Assembly (NCBI RefSeq): GCF_900115675.1
Contig: NZ_FOXI01000001.1
Span: forward strand, 1-64,000
Source: Halolamina pelagica
GTDB taxonomy: Archaea > Halobacteriota > Halobacteria > Halobacteriales > Haloferacaceae
Length of the DNA stretch: 64,000 nt
Direction of reading: 5' to 3'
Shown here: piece by piece, positions 10,909 through 17,814 of the stretch
How the letters are laid out: every line of letters starts with the position of its first letter
How positions within the stretch are numbered: position 1 is the stretch's first letter
The notes under the pieces: model-generated
Seen by the model: the letters and a program-made list of their open reading frames with translations, nothing else
Told to the model about the DNA's origin: nothing
Database searches by the model: none
Translations under genes and position numbers: made by a program

Positions 10909-11460
10909 TCAGCGTTCCTTCGTGGGGGATGCGGACTCCCCGTCCTGATGTGCTCGGACGAAGGCCCGGCGGAGGACCGTCAAGAGCACGTACGTTTCGT
11001 ATTTTTGGGTCCGACAGTGCTCGCAGGGTTGCATCTCTGTCGTGATCCCGTCGATCACGTCGTCGTACTCGTCGGTCAGCGTGGCGAGTACTCTCTCGAT
11101 CTGTGGCTGGACCGCGTCGATCATCTCCTCGATAGCAGGATCGGCTGATTCTGGCAGCGAGTACGAGAGGACGGTCGTGTTTGCCCCGTAGTATTTCGTT
11201 GTCCCACCCCGCCCCTCCTCGAATCGAACCACATCGACGAGGCCGGCGTCCCGAAGTTCGTTGATGTGGTGGCGCACGGTGTTTTCGGTCCGGTCGATCC
11301 CGCGGTCAGCGAGGCGCTCGTGTACGTCGCTCGCCGTCAGCGCTTCGTCAGCGAGAGCGTCGAGAATCATCGCCCGCATCGGTTCGTCGATGGCGTCAGA
11401 GACCCGCGTATCTCGAACGGCAATGTCCTCAAGGTCGTGACCGACATCGGACTCGCTCAT
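10909..11460 (-). CDS. HTH transcriptional regulator with C-terminal CxxC (metal-sensor-like)
   Basis: A 183-residue ArsR-like winged-helix regulator. The wHTH covers about residues 25-95 (MRAMILDALADEALTASDV, then the recognition helix RTENTVRHHINELRDAG and the wing EEGRGGTTKYY). A helical segment follows and then a CEHC motif (Cys146, Cys149) suited to binding a soft metal. It is divergent from the HMA/P-type ATPase genes and separated from them by an operator-like region, so it most likely represses or activates metal export. The metal cannot be told from the sequence. Confidence 0.83.
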   Translation of the reverse strand: MSESDVGHDLEDIAVRDTRVSDAIDEPMRAMILDALADEALTASDVHERLADRGIDRTENTVRHHINELRDAGLVDVVRFEEGRGGTTKYYGANTTVLSYSLPESADPAIEEMIDAVQPQIERVLATLTDEYDDVIDGITTEMQPCEHCRTQKYETYVLLTVLRRAFVRAHQDGESASPTKER

Positions 11461-11560
11461 ACGTGAACTAACGGCCTGTACACGCTAAGTAATAACGACC
11501 GCCGTTCGAACTTCGCTTGCCGCCCGCTCTCAGGGGACTTCTGAAAGCCCTCGACGGCTC

Positions 11561-11598
11561 GTTTGTCCGTTCAAACAGCTCGTATCTCCGCTCAAACA
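11561..11598. promoter_or_regulatory. Operator-like repeats upstream of the metal-export genes
   Basis: Two 12-base direct repeats of TCCG(T/C)TCAAACA at 11566-11577 and 11587-11598 are spaced 21 bases apart, two helical turns. The first copy also forms an inverted repeat, GTTTG-6-CAAAC (11561-11576). They lie just before an A-rich TATA-like stretch (TAAAAAATACTTAG, about 11606-11619) that would drive the HMA gene. This is a good candidate binding site for the divergent HTH regulator. Confidence 0.55.
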
Positions 11599-11647
11599 TA
11601 TCATCTAAAAAATACTTAGGGGGATCCGGGTGCTACGTTGAACTGCA

Positions 11648-11863
11648 ATGAGCGAAACGACGCAACTCCGCGTGATGGACTTCGACTGTCCGAGCTGTGC
11701 GAGCACCGTCGAACGCGCCCTGTCGAATCAGGAGGGCGTCGAAGACGTCGAGGTACACTACTCGACCGGTCGTGTCGAGATCGACTACGACGACAGCGTC
11801 GCCGACCCCGCCACGTTCGAACGGACCATCGAAAACCAGGGCTACACGCCCCAGCCCGCCTGA
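11648..11863 (+). CDS. Heavy-metal-associated (HMA) domain protein
   Basis: A 71-residue single-domain ferredoxin-fold metal-binding protein. The CxxC metal site is in MDFDCPSCASTVERAL (Cys14, Cys17), and the C-terminal GYTPQPA is typical of HMA domains. The MDCPSC-like form is common in Zn/Cd/Pb-type transport partners, while copper chaperones more often have MTCxxC, so the metal is uncertain. It ends 11 bases before the P-type ATPase, which has no HMA of its own, so this protein probably serves as its detached metal-delivery domain. Confidence 0.88.
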   Translation: MSETTQLRVMDFDCPSCASTVERALSNQEGVEDVEVHYSTGRVEIDYDDSVADPATFERTIENQGYTPQPA

Positions 11864-11874
11864 GGAGAAGAGCC

Positions 11875-13800
11875 ATGGATACCCAATCAGTCAAACGATA
11901 CTATCGCAAACGTCGGAAGGTCATCATCGTCGCGGTGAGCGGCCTGCTGTACGCCGGCGGCTGGACCCTCGGCTACCTCACCGCCCTCGATACCGCGAGT
12001 GCCGCCATACTCGTCCTCGCAGCTATCGTCGGCGGCTACGACATCGCCAAGACCGCCTACCACGAGGTCAAAAGCCGGACGCTCGGCATCAAGACGCTGG
12101 TGACGCTGGCCGCCGTCGGCGCGATCGGTATCGGCTCCTACTGGGAGGCCGCCGCGGTGGTCTTCCTGTTCGCGCTGGGGTCGTACCTCGAGGGGCGGAC
12201 GATGCGCAAGACGCGCAACGCCCTCGAAGAACTGCTGGAGATGACGCCCGACACGGCCACCGTGCGCCGCGGCGGCGAGCAACGGGAGGTGCCTGCCCGC
12301 GAGGTCGAAGCGGGCGAGGTCGTCATCGTCAAACCCGGCGAGAAGATCCCCGTTGACGGCGACGTCGTCGACGGGGAGAGCGCCGTCAACCAGGCCCCGG
12401 TCACCGGCGAGAGCGCGCCCGTCCACAAGGCCGACGGCGACGAAGTGTACGCCGGCACCATCAACCAGGAAGGCTCACTGGAGATCGAGACGACGGGCGC
12501 CGGGTCGGACACGACGCTCCAACGGATCATTCAGCGCGTCGAGGAGGCCCAGGAGGCCCAGTCCCCCACGGAAAGCCTCATCGACCGCTTCGCCAAGTAC
12601 TACACGCCCGGTGTGATCGCACTGTCCATCGGGGCCTACGCAGTCACGCAGAACGCGATCCTGTCGCTGACGCTGCTGGTCATCGGTTGTCCCGGGGCCC
12701 TGGTGATCGGGCCGCCGGTCAGCATCGTCTCCGCGATCGGCAACGCTGCCCGAAGCGGCGTTCTGATGAAGGGCGGCGAGCACCTCGAACGGGCCGGCAA
12801 GATCGACCTCGTCGCCTTCGACAAGACGGGCACGCTCACGAAGGGCGAGACGACCGTCGCCGACGTCGCCGGGTTCGACGCCGAAGTCAGCGAGGTGCTG
12901 GAGCTCGCAGCCGTCGCCGAGAAGAAGAGCGAACACCACCTCGGCGACGCCATCCTCGAGGCGGCACAGACCCGACAGGGCACCGTAACCGATGGCGGGA
13001 CGACGATCTCCCGGCCAGACGACGACTCAGCAACCACGGACGCGCGGTCGCTCCCTGACCCGGAGGATTTCGACGTGGTCGCCGGGAAGGGCGTCGTCGC
13101 TCACCACGACGGCCGCGAGATCGTCGTCGGGAACCGCGCACTCCTCGACGAGCGGGGGATCGAGCTCCCCGACGAGGTCGCGGAGTACGTTCGCAAGCGC
13201 GAGGAGCGCGGCGAAACTGCCGTCCACGTCGTCCGCGACGGCGTGGTCGTCGGTGCGATTGCGCTCCGGGACGAACTGCGCGAGGCCGCGCCCGGCGTCG
13301 CCGCCCAACTGCGAGACGCGGGCATCGAGACGGTGATGCTCACCGGCGACAACGAGCGCACCGCCCGCGCGGTCGCCGGGGAGGTCGGCATCGACGACTA
13401 CCGCGCGGAACTGCTCCCCGAAGACAAACAGGCGGTCATCGAGGAATACCGCGAGGCGGGTCACGTCGTGGCGATGGTCGGCGACGGCATCAACGACGCG
13501 CCGTCGCTGGCGACTGCCGACGTCGGCATCGCCATGGGCGCCGCCGGGACCGACACCGCCATCGAGACGGCGGATATGGCGCTGATGGCGGACGACCTCG
13601 AACGCATTCCCTACGCGGTGACACTCAGCAAGGCCACCAGATGGAACATCTACGAGAACGTCGGCCTCGCGGTGCTGACGGTGACGATCCTGCTGGCAGG
13701 GGTCCTGACGAGCTACGTCACGCTCGCGCTCGGGATGCTCGTCCACGAGGCAAGCGTCCTCGCCGTGATCGGCAACGGGATGCGGCTGCTGCGGTACTGA
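11875..13800 (+). CDS. Heavy-metal translocating P-type ATPase (P1B-like, CPG motif)
   Basis: A 641-residue cation exporter. The P-type signatures are complete: actuator TGE (residues 177-179), phosphorylation site DKTGT with Asp316, an HP dipeptide-like nucleotide-domain motif in KKSEHHLGDA, TGDN, and the hinge GDGIND (536-541). Membrane helices occur near 17-60, 75-115, 240-290 and 585-640. The transmembrane metal motif reads CPG (Cys272-Pro-Gly) where most P1B pumps have CPC, which should alter metal coordination. There is no N-terminal HMA domain. A linker of about 30 residues (around 365-395) is rich in Asp and Thr. The ATG at 11875 follows a purine-rich GAGGAGAAG. Confidence 0.93.
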   Translation: MDTQSVKRYYRKRRKVIIVAVSGLLYAGGWTLGYLTALDTASAAILVLAAIVGGYDIAKTAYHEVKSRTLGIKTLVTLAAVGAIGIGSYWEAAAVVFLFALGSYLEGRTMRKTRNALEELLEMTPDTATVRRGGEQREVPAREVEAGEVVIVKPGEKIPVDGDVVDGESAVNQAPVTGESAPVHKADGDEVYAGTINQEGSLEIETTGAGSDTTLQRIIQRVEEAQEAQSPTESLIDRFAKYYTPGVIALSIGAYAVTQNAILSLTLLVIGCPGALVIGPPVSIVSAIGNAARSGVLMKGGEHLERAGKIDLVAFDKTGTLTKGETTVADVAGFDAEVSEVLELAAVAEKKSEHHLGDAILEAAQTRQGTVTDGGTTISRPDDDSATTDARSLPDPEDFDVVAGKGVVAHHDGREIVVGNRALLDERGIELPDEVAEYVRKREERGETAVHVVRDGVVVGAIALRDELREAAPGVAAQLRDAGIETVMLTGDNERTARAVAGEVGIDDYRAELLPEDKQAVIEEYREAGHVVAMVGDGINDAPSLATADVGIAMGAAGTDTAIETADMALMADDLERIPYAVTLSKATRWNIYENVGLAVLTVTILLAGVLTSYVTLALGMLVHEASVLAVIGNGMRLLRY

Positions 13801-13836
13801 ATCGAATCACAGACCGGCGACTACGACCGACTCACA

Positions 13837-14496
13837 ATGTCAGAGAACACGACTCGGACCGGCACGAACCGTACCGACTCGAACATGGCCGTCGAATACG
13901 ACGTCGAACCGATTCGGATCCGTGACCCCGTCGCGGAAGCGCTCGCCGTCCTCGATCCCGGCGACCCGTTCATCGTCACCTACGAGGACGTGGTGACGGC
14001 GGCGGGCCACTCCTGCCCGACCGCGTCGGGAGCCTATCGCATCGCCCAGATGGGCCTCGACGCGCTGTACCCGGACGATCTCCCGGTCCGAAGCGAGGTC
14101 GAGGTACTCGCTGCGGGACCGCGTGACGACGCCACGTACGGCGTGATGGGACGCCTCATCTCGTACGTGACCGGCGCGGCCCAGGAAGACGGCTTCGGTG
14201 GGCTCGCCGGCGGCTACGGTGATCGCCGGAACATGCTGACGTTCGACGCGTTCGACCCCGATAGTGCTGCCCCGACGTTCCGCTTCCGCCGGACCGACAC
14301 TGACGAAACCGTCGAGGTGACCTACCACGTCGGCGACGTTCCGGATGGCGGGCCAGCACTCGGCAACCTCCAACGGATCATCGAGGGGACGGCGAGCAAC
14401 GAGGACCGCGAGCTGTTCGCCGACGTGTGGCACGGCCGCGTCCGGAGTGTCCTCTCCGACGACTCGCTGTTCACTGTAACGACCATCGAACACTAA
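13837..14496 (+). CDS. FmdE-like protein
   Basis: A 219-residue protein resembling the FmdE family named after formylmethanofuran dehydrogenase operons. The hallmark is AGHSCPTASGAYRI, in which His and Cys are likely metal ligands, followed by LYPDDLPVRSEVEVLAAG and the glycine-rich FGGLAGGYGDRRNML. Haloarchaea do not make methane, so this is a co-opted member of unknown role. It begins 36 bases after the ATPase stop and ends at a terminator-like hairpin, so it is probably the third gene of the metal operon; a metal-handling role is inferred from that. An internal ATG at 13885 is an alternative start. Confidence 0.75.
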   Translation: MSENTTRTGTNRTDSNMAVEYDVEPIRIRDPVAEALAVLDPGDPFIVTYEDVVTAAGHSCPTASGAYRIAQMGLDALYPDDLPVRSEVEVLAAGPRDDATYGVMGRLISYVTGAAQEDGFGGLAGGYGDRRNMLTFDAFDPDSAAPTFRFRRTDTDETVEVTYHVGDVPDGGPALGNLQRIIEGTASNEDRELFADVWHGRVRSVLSDDSLFTVTTIEH

Positions 14497-14542
14497 CCAC
14501 GGAACGCTCGTTTCTGGTTCCACCGGTCCTACCCGTAGAAAC

Positions 14543-14565
14543 TCGCCCGGTAGGGTTCCGGGCGA
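14543..14565 (+). terminator. Hairpin terminator after the FmdE-like gene
   Basis: Inverted repeat TCGCCCGG/CCGGGCGA with a 7-base loop, followed by CTCTTTAAACG. It lies 46 bases past the stop codon and probably closes the metal operon. Confidence 0.6.
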
Positions 14566-14625
14566 CTCTTTAAACGAAAAAGACACTGCTGAAAGAAAAC
14601 CGACTCGGTGCGAACAGGAAACGGT

Positions 14626-14645
14626 GGTTTCGACCGGCCGAAACC
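14626..14645. promoter_or_regulatory. 20-base palindrome upstream of dpsA
   Basis: GGTTTCGACCGGCCGAAACC is symmetric apart from one base pair. It lies about 30 bases before a TATA-like TTTAT (14676-14680), which itself sits 30 bases from the dpsA ATG. The position suits an activator or a redox/iron-responsive regulator. Confidence 0.5.
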
Positions 14646-14709
14646 CCGAGTATACGGGTTTTCACGGATACAAGATTTATCAGTGTCGCCGCCCTAGCTA
14701 CGGACAGCG

Positions 14710-15243
14710 ATGAGCACCCAGAAAACCGCCCGCCAGCAGGCCGGTACCGTCGAGGAGAATCCCGTCCGCATCGACGTCGAGAAGGCCGAGCAGATCGTCG
14801 ACGCGCTCAACCGCGACCTGGCGTCGACGTACGTCCTCTACCACCAGGTTCGCAAGCACCACTGGAACGTCGAGGGCGCCGAGTCCGGCGACCTGCACGA
14901 CTTCCTCGACCAGGCTGCGGCGACGCTCGAGGACCACGCGGACGCCATCGCCGAGCGCGCGCAGGCGCTCGGGGGCGTGCCCGTCGCGGGCCCGGCCGCA
15001 CAGGAGGAACACGCCTACGTCGAGTTCGAGGGCGAGGACGTCTACGGCATCCGTGACTCGCTCGAAGCGGACCTCGAGGCCTACGGCGACGTGATCGAGA
15101 ACGTCCGCGAACACGTCGGGCTCGCCACGGACCTCGGTGACTACGCGACCGCCGAACTCCTCCGCGAGGTGCTGGAGGACCTGGAGGACGACGCCCACGA
15201 CATCGACCACTACCTCGAGACCGACACGCTCGTCCAGGGGTAA
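14710..15243 (+). CDS. dpsA: Dps-type ferritin (DpsA)
   Basis: Dodecameric mini-ferritin that oxidises and stores iron and protects DNA from Fenton chemistry. The 177-residue protein keeps all ferroxidase ligands: His51 (KHHWNVEG), His63 and Asp67 (LHDFLD), Asp78 and Glu82 (DAIAERAQALGG). These positions coincide with those of Escherichia coli Dps. A TATA-like element about 30 bases upstream implies a very short leader. It is the first of three overlapping or abutting Dps-family genes, two bases before the GTG of the next. Confidence 0.94.
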   Translation: MSTQKTARQQAGTVEENPVRIDVEKAEQIVDALNRDLASTYVLYHQVRKHHWNVEGAESGDLHDFLDQAAATLEDHADAIAERAQALGGVPVAGPAAQEEHAYVEFEGEDVYGIRDSLEADLEAYGDVIENVREHVGLATDLGDYATAELLREVLEDLEDDAHDIDHYLETDTLVQG

Positions 15244-15245
15244 CC

Positions 15246-15818
15246 GTGTCCGAGCCCAAACGCGGACGGCTCGTCCGCGAGTTAGAGGGCGGGACCGTCC
15301 GACAGGACCGCGGGACGGTGGACGGGAACCCGGTCCGCCTCGACGCCGGGGCGGCCGCCGAGATGGTGGAGGCACTGAACGTCGTCCACGCGGGCACGTT
15401 CAACCTCTTCTATCTCGTCCGGAAACACTACTGGAGCGCCGAGGGCGCGGAGTCCGGAGCCGTCGCCGACTTCCTCGGGGAGGCCTACGGGCGACTCCGC
15501 GGGATCGACGACGCGGTCGCCGATCGAATCACGGCGCTGGGCGGCGTTCCGGTGAGCACGCCGCCGGAGATCCAGGAGTACGCCCCGGTCCACCTCGAGG
15601 CCGAGCACCTCTACGGTCTCCGCGCTTCCCTGGAGGGTGATCTGGCGGCGTACGCGACGCTGGCGGCGAGCATGCGCGACGCCGTCGACGTGGCGGCCGG
15701 GATCGACGACGAGGCCAGCCGCGAACTGCTGGAGGACCGGCTCGAAACCATCGAGGACGACGCCCACACCATCGAGCGCTTCGTCGAGGACGACTCGCTC
15801 GTGGAGGTGGACCGATGA
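15246..15818 (+). CDS. Dps paralogue 2, ferroxidase site degenerate
   Basis: A 190-residue Dps-family protein starting at a GTG two bases after the dpsA stop. The fold signature is clear (VRKHYWSAEGAESG, ITALGGVPV), but by alignment with DpsA the ferroxidase ligands are mostly lost: His51 becomes Tyr62, His63 becomes Ala74, Asp67 becomes Gly78 and Glu82 becomes Asp93; only Asp89 (equivalent to Asp78) remains. It has an N-terminal extension of about 10 residues relative to DpsA. It is unlikely to oxidise iron by the canonical mechanism. It may co-assemble with DpsA or act in DNA binding; both ideas are inferences. Confidence 0.88.
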   Translation: MSEPKRGRLVRELEGGTVRQDRGTVDGNPVRLDAGAAAEMVEALNVVHAGTFNLFYLVRKHYWSAEGAESGAVADFLGEAYGRLRGIDDAVADRITALGGVPVSTPPEIQEYAPVHLEAEHLYGLRASLEGDLAAYATLAASMRDAVDVAAGIDDEASRELLEDRLETIEDDAHTIERFVEDDSLVEVDR

Positions 15819-16360
15819 GCGCGCCACACCTTCGACGCCCGGCCGATTCGGAACTGCGCCGTGAGTGGAGCGAGGTCGGCGAGAACGAACTCCGCCTCGA
15901 CCCGGAGGCCGCCGCGGTGGTGATCGAGGACGTGAACCGGTGTCTCTCGGGGCTGTACATCCTGTTCAACCAGCTCCGAAAGCACTACTGGACCGTCGAG
16001 GGCGCCGAATTCAGGCAGGTCGAGCAGCGACTGCGGGACCGGGCCGACCGGCTCAGCGACCTGACCGACGACCTCGCGATCCGCGTCCACGCGCTGGGTG
16101 GCGTCCCGGTCAACGGCCCGATGGGTATCCGCGAGCACGCGCCGATGCAGATCGAGGCCGGTGACGTCTACGGCGTGCGCGACGCACTCGCGAACGACCT
16201 CGACGGCTACGCGACGCTCGCGGTCGTGTTCCGCGAGGCGATCGAGACCGCGCTCGAAGTCGGCGACGAGCGCACGGTCGAAACGCTGCAGGAAGGGCTA
16301 CTCGCTATCGAACAGGACGCACACGCCGTCGAACGCTACCTCGGGGACGACAGCCTCTAG
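15815..16360 (+). CDS. Dps paralogue 3, ferroxidase site degenerate
   Basis: A 181-residue third Dps-like protein whose ATG overlaps the previous stop by four bases (ATGA), indicating translational coupling. RKHYWTVEGAEF and HALGGVPVNG mark the family. The ferroxidase ligands are lost: His51 becomes Tyr58, His63 becomes Glu70, Asp67 becomes Arg74 and Glu82 becomes Ile89, while Asp85 persists. Sharing the KHYW replacement with paralogue 2 suggests these two diverged after an earlier duplication from the active form. Its stop overlaps the tail of a 50-residue gene on the other strand. Confidence 0.88.
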   Translation: MSAPHLRRPADSELRREWSEVGENELRLDPEAAAVVIEDVNRCLSGLYILFNQLRKHYWTVEGAEFRQVEQRLRDRADRLSDLTDDLAIRVHALGGVPVNGPMGIREHAPMQIEAGDVYGVRDALANDLDGYATLAVVFREAIETALEVGDERTVETLQEGLLAIEQDAHAVERYLGDDSL

Positions 16361-16509
16361 CGGCGGATTGTGACCGTCAGGTCCGTCGAGATCCAGCCGT
16401 CCTCGTTGCCCTCCTCGGTGAACACGGTCCGATCGGTCGAGAGACAGTGGGTGTTCACGACCGGCAGATCGTCGGCCGCCGCGTTCTGAACCCGCTCCTT
16501 GGTCGGCAT
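16357..16509 (-). CDS. 50-residue haloarchaeal small protein
   Basis: A short gene running convergent to the Dps cluster: MPTKERVQNAAADDLPVVNT at the start, a middle HCLSTDRTVFTEEGNEDGW, and the end STDLTVTIRR. Composition is acidic and typically haloarchaeal, with one Cys (22) and one His (21) adjacent. I do not recognise a named function. The ATG at 16507-16509 lies 8 bases from a perfect TTTAGG/CCTAAA palindrome, which could overlap its promoter. The tail overlaps dps paralogue 3 by four bases. Confidence 0.6.
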   Translation of the reverse strand: MPTKERVQNAAADDLPVVNTHCLSTDRTVFTEEGNEDGWISTDLTVTIRR

Positions 16510-16517
16510 CGACTCGA

Positions 16518-16533
16518 TTTAGGGCTGCCTAAA
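16518..16533. promoter_or_regulatory. DtxR-like palindrome TTTAGG-GCTG-CCTAAA
   Basis: Perfect 6-base arms with a 4-base spacer. The TTAGG...CCTAA arms recall binding sites of DtxR/SirR/Idr iron- or manganese-dependent repressors, though the spacing is shorter than the classical 19-base DtxR box. It lies just upstream of the 50-residue gene and between it and the membrane protein gene at 16563-16991. Confidence 0.5.
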
Positions 16534-16562
16534 GACAAAAGCCTTCGGATCGCGGCGGCGAG

Positions 16563-16991
16563 CTACATCGCCCCGTCGGGATCGCGCTGCTGGGTCATGA
16601 TGACGCCGCTGACCAGCATCAGGATCGCGAGCGCGACCATCCCCGCGTCCCAGCCCATGCCGGCCGTTCCGGCGGTGGTACCGCCCATGGTTCCGCCGTC
16701 CATCCCGCCGTTCATGCCGCCGCCCATCCCGCCGGTCACCCCCGTCCCGACCAGCACCTGGTTCAGCAGCATCAGAACCGAGTAGCCGATCATCAGCGGA
16801 CCGCTGGCGTCGCCGAGTCGGTCGGCCGAGCCGGTCAACAACACGGCGCCGTGGACGATCACGACCACCCCGAGGAGCGCCATCAGCCAGCCGCTCGTCC
16901 CCATCGCCGTCGCCGTCGACGCGCTCCACAGCGAGTAGCCGCCCGAGACGACCGCGATGGCGGCGCCGTACAGCCGCGTGTCCGAGACCAT
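16563..16991 (-). CDS. Four-helix membrane protein with Met/Gly-rich loop
   Basis: A 142-residue integral membrane protein with hydrophobic segments at about 8-28, 34-54, 64-82 and 116-133. Between helices 3 and 4 lies a loop (82-115) of repeated GGM units (GGMGGGMNGGMDGG, then TMGG and AGMGW) containing about six methionines. Met-rich extracytoplasmic loops can bind Cu(I) or Ag(I), but no such function is known for this protein. It is 53 bases upstream of the 50-residue gene on the same strand. Function unknown. Confidence 0.75.
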   Translation of the reverse strand: MVSDTRLYGAAIAVVSGGYSLWSASTATAMGTSGWLMALLGVVVIVHGAVLLTGSADRLGDASGPLMIGYSVLMLLNQVLVGTGVTGGMGGGMNGGMDGGTMGGTTAGTAGMGWDAGMVALAILMLVSGVIMTQQRDPDGAM

Positions 16992-17080
16992 ACGGGCGAT
17001 CGGGCCGGCAGTCGCTTAAACGCCCGCCCCGGCGTGCCGTCGCCGGCAGGGCTATTCCCGGCGCGCCCCCATGTGCGGCC

Positions 17081-17764
17081 ATGTCGTTCGACCCGAACCG
17101 CGTCACGACCGTCACGTTCGACTCCTACAGCACGCTCGTCGACGTCGAGGCCGCGGAGACCGCACTCGCCGACCGCGTGCCCGACCCCGAACCGGTCTCG
17201 GCACTGTGGCGCTCGCGCTCGCTGGCGTACACGTTCGTCGCGAACCAGATCGACGCGTACCAGCCGTTCTACGAGATGAACCGGGACGCGCTCCAGTACG
17301 CCCTCGACGCCCACGGGATCGAGATCTCGACCGAGGAGCGCGACGAGATCCTCGCGGTCTACCACGAACTCGACGTGTTCGACGACGTCCGCGCGGCGAT
17401 CGGGCGCCTCCGTGACGGCGGTTACGACACCTACGTCGTCTCGAACGGGAACCCGGAGATGCTGGCGTCGATGGTCGAACACGCCGACATCGCCGACCTG
17501 GTCGAGGACACCGTCAGCGCCGACGAGGTGGCCACGTTCAAGCCGGCCGCGGAACTCTACCGCCACGCCGCCGCCCGGACGGGGACGCCGATCGACGAGA
17601 TCGCCCACGCCACGGCGGGCTGGTTCGACGTGCTGGGCGCGAGCCACGCGGGGATGCAGGGGGTGTGGGTCGATCGGAAGGGCGACCCGTGGGACGGCTT
17701 CGCCGGCGACCCCGACCTGACGGTGGAGGGGCTTCACGACCTCGCCGACGAACTGGGCGTCTGA
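17081..17764 (+). CDS. Haloacid dehalogenase type II (HAD superfamily)
   Basis: A 227-residue HAD hydrolase, about the length of type II L-2-haloacid dehalogenases. The nucleophile is Asp14 in VTFDSYSTLVDV; motif II is VVSNGNPEML, and motif III is the lysine in TFKPAAELYRHA. The AGWFDVLGASHAGMQGVWVDRK block matches the family's C-terminal region. It could dehalogenate 2-halo acids or act on a phosphate ester; the second-position Ser of FDSY is unusual for phosphatases, which usually have DxD. A convergent ABC permease gene ends about 50 bases further on. Confidence 0.85.
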   Translation: MSFDPNRVTTVTFDSYSTLVDVEAAETALADRVPDPEPVSALWRSRSLAYTFVANQIDAYQPFYEMNRDALQYALDAHGIEISTEERDEILAVYHELDVFDDVRAAIGRLRDGGYDTYVVSNGNPEMLASMVEHADIADLVEDTVSADEVATFKPAAELYRHAAARTGTPIDEIAHATAGWFDVLGASHAGMQGVWVDRKGDPWDGFAGDPDLTVEGLHDLADELGV

Positions 17765-17814
17765 ACCGGGAGGAAAACGATCCGCGGGGCGAAGGGGAGG
17801 GCCGAAGCGGGGGA

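Noticed and set aside
10654-14566. 12-base direct repeat GTTCCGGGCGAC at 10654 and 14555 flanking the metal module
   Set aside because: Both copies are arms of hairpins, and a 12-base match over this distance in GC-rich DNA is not rare, so I do not call attachment sites or a transposition footprint.
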